The notes beneath the pieces were generated by a model. It was not told the DNA's origin. It saw only the letters and a list, made by a program, of their open reading frames with translations, and searched no databases. Below, one piece after another: positions 1 to 8,046 of a DNA stretch of 55,538 nucleotides. Each line of letters begins with the position of its first letter. The stretch's first letter is position 1. The position numbers were made by a program, and so were the translations under genes. Source of the stretch: Candidatus Omnitrophota bacterium (GTDB taxonomy: Bacteria; Omnitrophota; Gorgyraeia; 2-01-FULL-45-10); the NCBI GenBank assembly GCA_028715345.1, contig JAQUSB010000010.1, forward strand, positions 1-55,538, given 5' to 3'.

Positions 1-117
1 TTTTTAACCATGTAAAAATCGCACTCCGTAAATTTGCCCGGACCCTGCCGGGCAAATTTAAGGCCTTGCTCACCACTTCGCCACATCACATTCTTGCAAT
101 GGACGAAAAATTTTTCG
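1..117 (+). repeat. Structured dispersed repeat, copy A (left arm cut by window edge)
   Basis: This is the 5'-truncated copy of an element found again near 12.94-13.11 kb and 20.12-20.28 kb. The remains of hairpin 1 are visible at 1-24. Hairpin 2 is complete: 13 bp pairing 29-41 with 48-60 around the 6-nt loop ACCCTG. The right closing arm (CCTTGCTCACCAC and onward) follows, and a terminal palindrome CGAAAAATTTTTCG lies at 104-117. Compared with copies B and C, hairpin 2 carries a paired A:T to T:A exchange (positions 33 and 56), so the stem is kept although the sequence changed. No ORF in the element is credible. It lies just upstream of the unknown gene at 143. The gene to its left is outside the window. 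Confidence 0.85.
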
Positions 118-142
118 ATGAAGAAGCTTTGTTAAATAAAAG

Positions 143-838
143 ATGAGTAATTGTATGAAGAAAAAAACCGAGAATTATAAGACAAAGGATAAACCATCCC
201 TGAATATTGTAAAATTGGTTATTATAATAATTTCGGTGGTTATAGTTCTCGGTATTATAGTAGCCATAGGTCAAGGACAACGCGTAAAATCTATTTCTCT
301 CCCGAGTAGTTTTAGCGTTGGAAAAGTGGATATTAAAACATGCCCGATAATAGAATTCGATACCCCAAATGAAAAGTCTAATGAACATTTAGTAGATTCA
401 AACGTTCATATAGCGCCATTATCTTTTAGACTTTTACAGCCTAATCCTACATGCATATCGCCTTTATATGGACAATTTAATATAGGTATTGCGAATGTAG
501 GTAATAAAAAGATAGTGATTTCTGAGATAAAGTGGAAAATATTGGATGGGACAAGAGAGATAACTCCTCCAGATGAATGGCGCAAAATTATAGGTGAGCC
601 CAAGGTAGAACAATTTTATTTAGCTCCAAAAAAAGGGATAACATATCTTTATGGGCCTGAAATAGACCCTGTTAAAAAGAATAGGATAACATTAGGAATT
701 GAGGTTAAGTATTCAATATTACAGTGGTTTGGCAAGAAACGTAGAGTAGCGTACTATGCTGGTATGCTGGAATATGACGAAGATGCAAAAACATATTACA
801 CCAGCAAAGACTTTATTGGTGTTATTGGTAATAATTAA
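143..838 (+). CDS. Unrecognised single-pass membrane-anchored protein
   Basis: A 231-residue protein I do not recognise. A Lys-rich N-terminus is followed by one strongly hydrophobic segment at about residues 21-43. The remaining ~185 residues would lie outside the cytoplasm (type II topology) and contain no Cys pair or catalytic motif I can name. Alternating hydrophobic stretches around residues 110-200 suggest a beta-rich extracytoplasmic domain. The start is uncertain: ATG 143 has no ribosome site, while ATG 155 has a weak GAG seven bases upstream. Codon use is clearly more AT-rich than in the LPS genes from 1.7 kb onward, as it is in the two genes that follow, which suggests a separately acquired segment. 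It sits between repeat copy A and the toxin-antitoxin promoter. Confidence 0.6.
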   Translation: MSNCMKKKTENYKTKDKPSLNIVKLVIIIISVVIVLGIIVAIGQGQRVKSISLPSSFSVGKVDIKTCPIIEFDTPNEKSNEHLVDSNVHIAPLSFRLLQPNPTCISPLYGQFNIGIANVGNKKIVISEIKWKILDGTREITPPDEWRKIIGEPKVEQFYLAPKKGITYLYGPEIDPVKKNRITLGIEVKYSILQWFGKKRRVAYYAGMLEYDEDAKTYYTSKDFIGVIGNN

Positions 839-873
839 GATTTAAAATTTTTCGTGTAACGCAACTTCGATAC

Positions 874-902
874 TTGACACAAATCCTATTTTATGCTATA
901 GT
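874..902 (+). promoter_or_regulatory. Sigma70-type promoter of the HTH-doc operon
   Basis: TTGACA at 874-879, a 17-bp spacer and TATAGT at 897-902 give a near-consensus promoter. Transcription should start near 908-910, inside the first of two palindromic operators, so binding there should block initiation. The antitoxin ATG is about 88 bases downstream. Confidence 0.8.
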
Positions 903-904
903 TT

Positions 905-949
905 AGTTAACAATTGTTAACTTATATGTGTAGTTAACAGTTGTTAACT
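905..949 (+). promoter_or_regulatory. Tandem palindromic operators (two 18-bp sites)
   Basis: AGTTAACAATTGTTAACT at 905-922 is a perfect 18-bp palindrome. AGTTAACAGTTGTTAACT at 932-949 is the same site with one changed base. Centre-to-centre spacing is 27 bp. The first site overlaps the predicted transcription start and the second lies just after it. Paired palindromes at this place are typical of toxin-antitoxin autorepression. The HTH protein encoded immediately downstream is the likely ligand (inference). Confidence 0.8.
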
Positions 950-996
950 AATTTCATATTGATTAACGTATTTAACTTGTTACATAGGAGTATGTT

Positions 997-1266
997 ATGG
1001 AAAATTCTAAGTACATATCGATTGCAGAATTAGCTAAGAGATTAGGTATAAGCAGGATTGCGGTTTATAAGAAAGTGAAAAAGGGCGATATAAAGGCTAT
1101 AAAGATCGGTAGAAGTTATGCTATCCCGACGAATGCCATAGATAAGAAAGCAAGGAATGTTAAGGGAAGGCCGCTAAGAGACGAAGATAAAAAAATTATT
1201 GAAAAAGCGGTAAGAAAAACGGTCCAAGAGTATGGGGAAGTTTTAAAAAAACTTGGTAAAGAATAG
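997..1266 (+). CDS. HTH (excisionase/MerR-like) DNA-binding antitoxin
   Basis: An 89-residue protein. Residues 5-50 form a helix-turn-helix of the excisionase type (SIAELAKRLGISRIAVYKKV, then a basic wing ending in IPTNAID). A charged helical tail (about 60-89, ending in EYGEVLKKLGKE) is the kind of segment that neutralises a Fic/Doc partner. A good ribosome site, AGGAG, lies eight bases before the ATG. The stop codon TAG shares its last base with the GTG start of the Doc-like toxin, so the pair is translationally coupled. It probably represses its own operon through the palindromes at 905-949. The family role is known from similar HTH-Doc pairs; the specific target is inferred. Confidence 0.8.
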   Translation: MENSKYISIAELAKRLGISRIAVYKKVKKGDIKAIKIGRSYAIPTNAIDKKARNVKGRPLRDEDKKIIEKAVRKTVQEYGEVLKKLGKE

Positions 1267-1691
1267 TGCAGATATTAACATTACATGAAATAGAGCATAT
1301 TATCTTTAGTTTGGCTAGAGAAAGGCTGTCATTCGATGAGCCTATCCCGGATTTTGCCACAAGGTTTCCCAATGTTTTAGAGAGTTGCTTATTGGTGCCG
1401 ATGCAAACTTTTGCGGGCAAAGATCTCTACCCATCTTTTGTGGAGAAAGCAAGCATACTTTTTTACCTTATGGTGAAGAACCATCCTTTTCAGAACGGCA
1501 ACAAGCGTATAGCCATGGTGACGCTGATGTATACTATGTATAAAAACGGGAAATGGATAGAAGCTGATACGCAGGTATTGTATAACTTCGCAGTTTGGGT
1601 TGCTGGAAGCCCTCCAATGGCTAAAGAAGAAATGACAAGCTACATAGAGAAGTTTATTACTAAGTATATGATTCCACTGAAAGAAGAATGA
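1266..1691 (+). CDS. Doc-family (Fic-fold) toxin
   Basis: A 141-residue protein starting at a GTG that overlaps the antitoxin stop. The signature HPFQNGNKR at about residues 73-81 matches the Fic/Doc motif HxFx(N/D)xNKR. The Lys where AMPylating Fic enzymes have Gly points to the Doc branch, whose P1 member phosphorylates EF-Tu and stops translation. His73 would be the catalytic base. The preceding helices and the GKDLYP segment (about residues 51-56) fit death-on-curing proteins. Length is slightly above the usual ~125. The stop TGA overlaps the ATG of waaA, so toxin and LPS operon share a transcript unless an internal promoter exists. Codon use is AT-rich like the antitoxin. Confidence 0.85.
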   Translation: MQILTLHEIEHIIFSLARERLSFDEPIPDFATRFPNVLESCLLVPMQTFAGKDLYPSFVEKASILFYLMVKNHPFQNGNKRIAMVTLMYTMYKNGKWIEADTQVLYNFAVWVAGSPPMAKEEMTSYIEKFITKYMIPLKEE

Positions 1692-2956
1692 TGCTCTACG
1701 ACATAGGATTCGCGATATTTTCGGTCTTCTATCTGCCGACTTTGATATTCAAAGGCAAGCTGCACGCCGATTTTCTCGAGCGTTTCGGTGTTTACACGGA
1801 AGCCAAGCGCGCGGCGCTGGAGAAAGCGAAAAACGCGGTATGGATACAGGCGGTGAGCGTGGGAGAGGTCGCGCTTTGCAGGAGCCTTGTCCCGCTCATT
1901 AAAGAGAGATTCCCGGATAACCCGATAATATTTTCGACGATAACAAAGACGGGCAATGAGCTGGCAAGGAAACTATTTGCCAAAGACGCTGTGATAATAT
2001 ATTTCCCGCTCGATTTTTCTTTTGTTGTTAAAAAAGTTATACGTCTCATAAGACCGAAGTTATTCGTTATGGTCGAGACGGAGATATGGCCGAATTTTCT
2101 GAAAACTATCGAGCGCAATGCGATACCCGCAGTCCTTATAAACGGAAGGATATCCGACCGCTCATTCGGAAAATATGAAATGGCCCGGCCGTTCCTGTGC
2201 AAAATAGTCAAAGGCATAAATTCACTGTGTATGCAGTCTAAAACAGACGCCGACAGGATAATAAAGATGGGCGCTGTGCCGGAAAAAGTAAAAGTCACGG
2301 GCAATATGAAGTTCGACGTCCGGGTCAAGCCGGCGCAGGTTTCGGGTGGCGATACGCGAAAACAGCTTGATCTTAGAGAGCCTGACGAGCTTCTCGTGGC
2401 AGGATCGACCCATCCGGGCGAAGAAGAGGCTCTGGTTGCGGCGTACCGGGCGCTCGTCAAAAAATTTCCCGGACTCAAATTATTGATAGCCCCGAGGCAT
2501 ATAGAGCGCGCGGATGAGGTGGCTGAGATCATAAGGGAAGCGGGATTCGAGCCGGTCAGATTATCGGGATCCCGGCCCATCGCTCCCGGCGCTTTGCAGG
2601 TCTTTGTTCTCGATACGATAGGCCGCCTGAATGATTTTTATTCGATCGCTTCCGTAGTTTTTATCGGCGGCAGCCTTGTAAAACACGGGGGCCAGAACCC
2701 GATAGAGCCTGCCGTTTACGGCAAGCCGGTGCTGTTCGGGCCGTATATGTTCAATTTCAAGAATATCGCGGAGGCGTTCCTGGCCAAGGACGCCGCGATA
2801 CGTGTCGGAAGCAGGGGCGATCTGACCCCTGTCCTTTATAACATACTGGCGGATAAAGACCGCCGGGCCCGGATCGGCGCATGCGCTAAAGAAGTCGTCA
2901 GCGCGAACCGCGGTGCGACCGAGCGCGTCTTAAATGAAATGGCGAGGTTCTTATAA
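1688..2956 (+). CDS. waaA: Kdo transferase (3-deoxy-D-manno-octulosonic acid transferase)
   Basis: A 422-residue GT30 enzyme that adds Kdo from CMP-Kdo to lipid IVA at the inner membrane. A short hydrophobic N-terminal anchor (residues 6-20) precedes a GT-B fold. Visible motifs are VSVGEVAL with the catalytic-base candidate Glu60, VETEIWPN (about 129-136), NGRISDRSF, GSTHPGEEE (about 239-247) and the C-terminal donor-binding GGSLVKHGGQNPIEPA (about 327-342). Length matches the family. Start ATG 1688 overlaps the toxin stop; ATG 1691 is an equally possible start. It is the first gene of a long LPS operon and overlaps lpxK by one base. Its CMP-Kdo donor is made by genes at 17.0-20.1 kb. Confidence 0.95.
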   Translation: MMLYDIGFAIFSVFYLPTLIFKGKLHADFLERFGVYTEAKRAALEKAKNAVWIQAVSVGEVALCRSLVPLIKERFPDNPIIFSTITKTGNELARKLFAKDAVIIYFPLDFSFVVKKVIRLIRPKLFVMVETEIWPNFLKTIERNAIPAVLINGRISDRSFGKYEMARPFLCKIVKGINSLCMQSKTDADRIIKMGAVPEKVKVTGNMKFDVRVKPAQVSGGDTRKQLDLREPDELLVAGSTHPGEEEALVAAYRALVKKFPGLKLLIAPRHIERADEVAEIIREAGFEPVRLSGSRPIAPGALQVFVLDTIGRLNDFYSIASVVFIGGSLVKHGGQNPIEPAVYGKPVLFGPYMFNFKNIAEAFLAKDAAIRVGSRGDLTPVLYNILADKDRRARIGACAKEVVSANRGATERVLNEMARFL

Positions 2957-3993
2957 TGCGTGAATTTTTCTATTCGCTTATGACGGACAAGCGTAACGGG
3001 GCGGCATACGAGCCGGTAAAATTTTTACTCTACGTAATCTCGCTCGCATACGGCTTCGGCCTTATATGCAGGCGGCTATTGTATAAACTGGGGATATTCA
3101 GGTCCGAAAAAGTCCCGCTTAAAATAATTTCAGTGGGCAATATCACCCTCGGCGGTACGGGGAAGACGCCTTTCGTCATCTGGCTTTGCGATATGCTTGA
3201 AAAAGAATTCCACAAGAAGGCGAGCGTCCTTATCCGCGGTTACGGCTGGGACGAGCAGACCATGCTCAAGCGAAAGCTTTATGATACGCCGATCATGGTC
3301 GGCGAGGACAGGGCCCGCTCGGCCCATAAGGCGATAAAACTTTACGGCAGCGATACGGCGGTTTTGGACGACGGTTTCCAGCATTGGGAGCTCGCCCGTA
3401 ATATCGACATAGTGCTGATAGACTCGCGCAATCCTTTCGGCAACGGCTCGCTTTTTCCCAGAGGCGTATTGAGAGAGCCTAAAGAGTCGCTTAAGCGCGC
3501 ATCGGCGGTAGTGTTTACGAAGGTCGATAAAAAAACGGCGGATCTCGACGGGATAAAGAAGGAGCTTAAAGATATAAACGGCGGCCTGGTGTTTCTCGAA
3601 GCTGTCCACAAGCCGTCCTGTATAAACGACCTGAAAGAACGTAAAGAACGGCCTCTGGAATTCCTTAAAGGCAAGAGGGCCGTCCTCCTATCGAGCATAG
3701 GAGACCCGGGTTACTTTGCCGATACTGCCGGATCTCTCGGCGCGGACATTGCCGAGCACATAATATTTGCCGACCATTACAATTACGAAGAAGCGGACGC
3801 CGCCCGGATAGTGAAACGATGCAACGAACGGAAGTTCGATTTTATCTTAACTACCGAAAAGGACGAGGTCAAATTGCGCAGGATGTCGTTGTCGTTCGCA
3901 AGCTACCCAGTTATGGTGCTTGTTATAAAGATGGAAGTGGTTTCGGGGAAGGAGCTTTTAGTTGATAGATTACGCAGCTTATATACTCGTTAG
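2956..3993 (+). CDS. lpxK: Tetraacyldisaccharide 4'-kinase
   Basis: A 345-residue lipid A 4'-kinase that phosphorylates the tetraacyl disaccharide at the inner membrane using ATP. An N-terminal hydrophobic stretch (about 24-45) anchors it. The Walker A motif GGTGKTP lies at residues 66-72 within ISVGNITLGGTGKTPF. The conserved DDGFQHWEL block sits near residue 138 and is followed by the DIVLID strand. The ATG shares a base with the waaA stop codon, which indicates translational coupling, and the 3' end overlaps the next gene by 32 bases. Length is normal. I see nothing unusual in its motifs. Confidence 0.95.
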   Translation: MREFFYSLMTDKRNGAAYEPVKFLLYVISLAYGFGLICRRLLYKLGIFRSEKVPLKIISVGNITLGGTGKTPFVIWLCDMLEKEFHKKASVLIRGYGWDEQTMLKRKLYDTPIMVGEDRARSAHKAIKLYGSDTAVLDDGFQHWELARNIDIVLIDSRNPFGNGSLFPRGVLREPKESLKRASAVVFTKVDKKTADLDGIKKELKDINGGLVFLEAVHKPSCINDLKERKERPLEFLKGKRAVLLSSIGDPGYFADTAGSLGADIAEHIIFADHYNYEEADAARIVKRCNERKFDFILTTEKDEVKLRRMSLSFASYPVMVLVIKMEVVSGKELLVDRLRSLYTR

Positions 3994-5908
3994 GATACTG
4001 AATAAAATATTCAGCGTCGTGCCCATAAGCGCGTCTTTATGGCTCGGCCGGCGCGCCGGCGACCTCGTCTTCTTCATAAATAAAAAGAGGCGGACGATCG
4101 CGTACGCGAACCTGAAGGCGGCATTCGCCGCGGAAAAGACGCCGGCAGAACTGCGCCGGATCACCAAAAGGGTATACCGCAACATGGTCCAGACGTTCGT
4201 CGAAGTGCTGAACCTGACGAAGGTAAATCGCAAGTACGTCGACAAGTATGTCGAGGTCGTGAACATGGACCGTATACGCAATGCCGCGCGCTCGGGCAGA
4301 GGCACCGTGCTCCTGACCGCGCACTTCGGCGACTGGGAGCTCTCCAGCCTTGTAAGCTCGGTCGAGGGATTCCCGATACTCGTCCTCGCGCGGGAACAGA
4401 AGATGAAACGGATGAACGAGCTCCTGAATCAACTGCGCGAGTCGAACGGCTGCAAAGTCATAAGAAAAGGGATGGACGTCAAAAATATATTGAAGGCCTT
4501 GCGCGCAAAAAATATCGTGGGCGTACTGTCGGACCAGGACGCGGGCAAAAAAGGCATGTTCGTCGACTTCTTCGGGCGGCCGACATCGCACCACTCCGGG
4601 CCCTTCGAGATCGCCAAGCATACGGATTCGCTCATCCTGCCGAATTTCATCGTGCGGACCGGCGGGCCTTACCATAAACTTTTCCTGGAAGAGTATATAG
4701 ATTTCCGAAAAACGCAAAGCCCCGACGACATAAAGGAGAACCTGCAGAGATTCGCCGGGCTCCTCGAGAAATATGTCAGGCAATACCCCGACCAGTGGCT
4801 GTGGCTTCACAAGAGGTGGAAGTCTACGCCCGTGAGAACGGCCCTCGTCCTGAGCGACGGGAAGGCGGGGCACCTGAACCAGTCTTTGGCCGTAGCCAAA
4901 GAGCTGCGCAGGGCGAGGATGACCCAGGGGTTCAGGGCCGAAGACACCGATATAAAGGTAGTCGAAGTGAAATATAAGAATAAATTTTCCAAGGCGATAC
5001 TTACGGCGGCTTCGATCTTCGCAAGCTGGCGCTGCCAGGGGCGCATGGGCATCATGGAATTTTGCCTCGAGAAAAGTTCTTACGATGCGCTCATGAAGAC
5101 GTATTCTGAGTTCGTGATATCGTGCGGGTCGGCCGCCATGCCCGTGAATATTTTTATGTCCAAAGAGAACGACGCGAAGAATGTAGTTATAATGAAGCCT
5201 TCGCTTGCGCCGCTTACTTTGCGTAAATTTAAACTCGCCGTAATTCCGCGCCACGATAATCCGCGTAAGGCAAAGAATGTGGTCGTGACCGACCTTGCTC
5301 CTAATCTGATCGACAGCGAAAAGACGGCCAATGACGGCCGCGAGCTTGAAAATCATATACAGGCCAAGATCAAAGAGGCGGTTTCCTTATTTATAGGAGG
5401 CGATAATCCGGAATTTTCCATGACGCAGGATATAGTGAATTCGGCCATAGAAGGTGTGTCGGAATTCTGCGACAGGTCCGGCGCGTCGATACTCGCCACT
5501 ACATCGCGGAGGACATCGCCCGAGACAGAAAACATATTAAAGAGCAGGTTAAAGAACGATCCGAAGTGCAAATGCCTGGTCATAGCGAACGAAAAGAATC
5601 TCGATTTTACGGTGGGAGGGATGCTTGCGCTATCTAAAGTCGCGGTAGTGTCGGAAGAATCCATATCGATGATATCCGAAGCGATCGCCGCCGGGAAAAA
5701 AGTCGTTGTGTTCAGATTGTCTAAAAAAAGCGATGGCGCGGCAAAGCATGAGCGCGCGCTGGCGAGCCTGGCTAAAGAAGGCTATATTACGATAACCGAA
5801 TCGTCAGCCCTTACGTCAGCGCTCGCAAAAGCGTGGAGCGATAATTCACCCGTCAAACCGCCTAAGGACATGGAGCGTATCTTCGAGGGCCTGAGGCGGC
5901 TGATATAA
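3962..5908 (+). CDS. Fusion: LpxL/HtrB-type lipid A acyltransferase + ELM1-like domain
   Basis: A 648-residue two-domain protein. Residues 1-290 are a lysophospholipid/lipid A acyltransferase of the LpxL/HtrB family, with an N-terminal hydrophobic stretch, catalytic HFGDWE (His121, Glu126), the SDQDAG block and the typical ending PDQWLWLHKRWK. Residues ~295-648 match the mitochondrial-fission ELM1 family (formerly DUF1022; GT-B-like, proposed glycosyltransferases): LSDGKAGHLNQS at the start, IPRHDNP, IGGD, TTSRRTSPETE and VSEESISMISEA. The TTG start at 3962 has AAGGAG upstream and overlaps lpxK by 32 bases. Stand-alone members of both families occur in LPS loci; a single chain suggests that lipid A acylation and a sugar transfer are coupled (inference). 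A second acyltransferase without the ELM1 part lies at 20346. Confidence 0.88.
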   Translation: MIDYAAYILVRILNKIFSVVPISASLWLGRRAGDLVFFINKKRRTIAYANLKAAFAAEKTPAELRRITKRVYRNMVQTFVEVLNLTKVNRKYVDKYVEVVNMDRIRNAARSGRGTVLLTAHFGDWELSSLVSSVEGFPILVLAREQKMKRMNELLNQLRESNGCKVIRKGMDVKNILKALRAKNIVGVLSDQDAGKKGMFVDFFGRPTSHHSGPFEIAKHTDSLILPNFIVRTGGPYHKLFLEEYIDFRKTQSPDDIKENLQRFAGLLEKYVRQYPDQWLWLHKRWKSTPVRTALVLSDGKAGHLNQSLAVAKELRRARMTQGFRAEDTDIKVVEVKYKNKFSKAILTAASIFASWRCQGRMGIMEFCLEKSSYDALMKTYSEFVISCGSAAMPVNIFMSKENDAKNVVIMKPSLAPLTLRKFKLAVIPRHDNPRKAKNVVVTDLAPNLIDSEKTANDGRELENHIQAKIKEAVSLFIGGDNPEFSMTQDIVNSAIEGVSEFCDRSGASILATTSRRTSPETENILKSRLKNDPKCKCLVIANEKNLDFTVGGMLALSKVAVVSEESISMISEAIAAGKKVVVFRLSKKSDGAAKHERALASLAKEGYITITESSALTSALAKAWSDNSPVKPPKDMERIFEGLRRLI

Positions 5909-5913
5909 AATTT

Positions 5914-8046
5914 ATGAATATACTGCAGATATTGCCATCACTGGATGTGGGCGGGGTCGAGACCGGGACGGTCGACCTGGCGAAGTATCTTACCGGCCGC
6001 GGCCATAAAGCCATAACCTTATCGGGCGGCGGCAGGCTTGTCCGCGAGCTCGATTCCGTAGGCGCGCGCCATTACAATCTGCCCGTCGGTAAAAAATCTC
6101 TCGTGACCATCGTGCGGATGATAAAAGAAGTGCGCGAGATAATCCGCAAGGAAGATATCGACATAGTCCATGCGCGTTCGCGCGTCCCTGCCATAATAGC
6201 GTATTTTGCCTGCAAGGCATCGGGCAGGGCGTTCATAACTACGGCCCACGGCTATTACAAGAAGCATATCATGAGCGAAGCCATGGGGTGGGGTAAGTAT
6301 GTTATCGTTGCTTCCAATATAATGGCGAAGCATATGGTGAATAATTTTAACGTTCCGTACGACAGGATACGCCTCATACCCCGCGGCGTCGATCTCGGCA
6401 GGTTCACCTTCAGGGATCCGGCGTCGCGCCGCTCGGAATGGTTCGTTGTCGGGATGGTATCCCGCATAACGCCGCTCAAAGGGCATACGGATTTCATAAG
6501 GGCTGTTTCGATCTTAAGCCGGAAGATCCCTAACCTGAAAGCTATAATAGTCGGCAGCGCTCCCAAGTCAAAATACAAGGAAGACCTGGAGCTGCTCATA
6601 CGCAGGCTCGGCCTTATCAGCACGATCGAATTCCTGCCGGCAACTCACGACGTGCCGAATATAATGCGCGGGCTGGACGTGCTCGTGTCGGCCACGACTA
6701 CGCCGGAAGCTTTCGGCAGGGTCATTATCGAGGCGCAGGCTTCCGGCGTGCCGGTGGTCGCGACCCAGGTGGGCGGGGTAGTGGATATAATCGAGGACAG
6801 GAAGACGGGCCTTCTCTGCCACCCGCAGAACCCGAAAGAGATGGCCGAAAAAATATTCGAACTGCATAAGGACAGGGAACTGTGGAAAAATATAGCGCTG
6901 GAGTCGAAGAAGCACGTTGAGGTGTATTTTAATCTGAATAAGATGATGGACAAAACTATCGCCGTTTATGAAGAGGCGGCCGAGACTTTGAACATTCTCG
7001 TTATAAAAATAAGCGCGATAGGAGATGTGATTCTAAGCGTGCCTTCTTTGCGGGCAATACGCCAGAAGTATCCTAAGGCCAATATAAAGGTGCTGGTCGG
7101 CGTCCAGGCCAGGGAAGTCCTGGACCGGTGCCCGTACATTAACGAGAGGATAGTGTGCGATTTTAAAGGAAAACATCGCGGCCTTTCCGGCCTGTGGACG
7201 CTCGGCAAAGAGCTGCGCCGTTCATGCTTCGATATCGTGATAGACCTGCAGAATTCGAAGAAGAGCCATATCCTGGCGGCCTTAAGCTTTGCGCAGCTCC
7301 GTTACGGTTATGACAATAAAAAATTATCGTTTTTGCTCAATAAAAAGATCAGGGATGACGCGCCCCACCTGGACCCGATAGAACACCAGTTCAGGACCCT
7401 CAGGATGGCCGGCATAAAACCTGAGAATAAATGTCTGGGGCTCTGGCCGTCCGAAGCAGAAGAAGAGCAGGCCGAAAAACTTCTGACAGACGGATGGATG
7501 AAACCGTCCGCAGGACTTGTGGGGATAAATGTCAGGGCATCCGCCAGGTGGGTTACGAAAAATTGGCCGATCGCCAACATCGCAGAATTATGCGACGCCC
7601 TTGCCGAAGGATTCAATGTCAGGGCGGTGCTGACAGGCGCGGAAGAGGATATCGGTTTCGCCCAGGCGATAGCTAAAGCGAGTAAAGCGAAGCCGCTTAT
7701 TGCCGCGGGCAGGACAGGCATACTGGAGCTCGCGGCCCTGATGAAGCATTTTAAAGTCTATCTGACGCCCGATTCGGCGCCGATGCACATAGCCGCGGCC
7801 ATGGGTACGCCGTGCGTCGCGCTCTTCGGCCCGACGGATCCTGCGCGCCATGCCGTGCAGTTCGAAGGATGCATAGTGATAAGCAAAAAGGATGAATTGA
7901 AATGCAGCCCGTGCTACAGTCCCGCCTGCGTGAAGAATTTCGCGTGCATGAGAAAGATAACGGTCGATGAAGTGCTTGCGGCCATGCGTCCGTACCTTAA
8001 AGAAGAGGTGAAAATTGAAAATATTACAAGTAACGACGCACATTAA
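5914..8046 (+). CDS. Fusion glycosyltransferase: GT4 domain + GT9 heptosyltransferase domain
   Basis: A 710-residue protein with two complete glycosyltransferases in series. Residues 1-355 are GT4: PSLDVGGVETGTVDLAKYL at the start, then IRLIPRGVDL, VGMVSRITPLKGH and the EX7E-like region PEAFGRVIIEAQASG. Residues ~359-700 are GT9: LVIKISAIGDVILSVPSLR, then TPDSAPMHIAAAMGTPCVAL, LFGPTDP and a Cys cluster CSPC-x4-C-x5-CM. GT9 enzymes use ADP-heptose in core LPS. It starts five bases after the previous stop without an obvious ribosome site, so coupling is likely. The 3' end overlaps the next gene by 32 bases. The order GT4 then GT9 in one chain may add two sugars in succession (inference). Confidence 0.9.
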   Translation: MNILQILPSLDVGGVETGTVDLAKYLTGRGHKAITLSGGGRLVRELDSVGARHYNLPVGKKSLVTIVRMIKEVREIIRKEDIDIVHARSRVPAIIAYFACKASGRAFITTAHGYYKKHIMSEAMGWGKYVIVASNIMAKHMVNNFNVPYDRIRLIPRGVDLGRFTFRDPASRRSEWFVVGMVSRITPLKGHTDFIRAVSILSRKIPNLKAIIVGSAPKSKYKEDLELLIRRLGLISTIEFLPATHDVPNIMRGLDVLVSATTTPEAFGRVIIEAQASGVPVVATQVGGVVDIIEDRKTGLLCHPQNPKEMAEKIFELHKDRELWKNIALESKKHVEVYFNLNKMMDKTIAVYEEAAETLNILVIKISAIGDVILSVPSLRAIRQKYPKANIKVLVGVQAREVLDRCPYINERIVCDFKGKHRGLSGLWTLGKELRRSCFDIVIDLQNSKKSHILAALSFAQLRYGYDNKKLSFLLNKKIRDDAPHLDPIEHQFRTLRMAGIKPENKCLGLWPSEAEEEQAEKLLTDGWMKPSAGLVGINVRASARWVTKNWPIANIAELCDALAEGFNVRAVLTGAEEDIGFAQAIAKASKAKPLIAAGRTGILELAALMKHFKVYLTPDSAPMHIAAAMGTPCVALFGPTDPARHAVQFEGCIVISKKDELKCSPCYSPACVKNFACMRKITVDEVLAAMRPYLKEEVKIENITSNDAH

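Noticed and set aside
4037-5356. A 439-codon minus-strand ORF under the LpxL-ELM1 fusion
   Set aside because: It lies wholly inside a gene with clear domain motifs on the plus strand, has low-complexity Arg/His/Gly-rich translation and no start signal. It is a codon-bias shadow.
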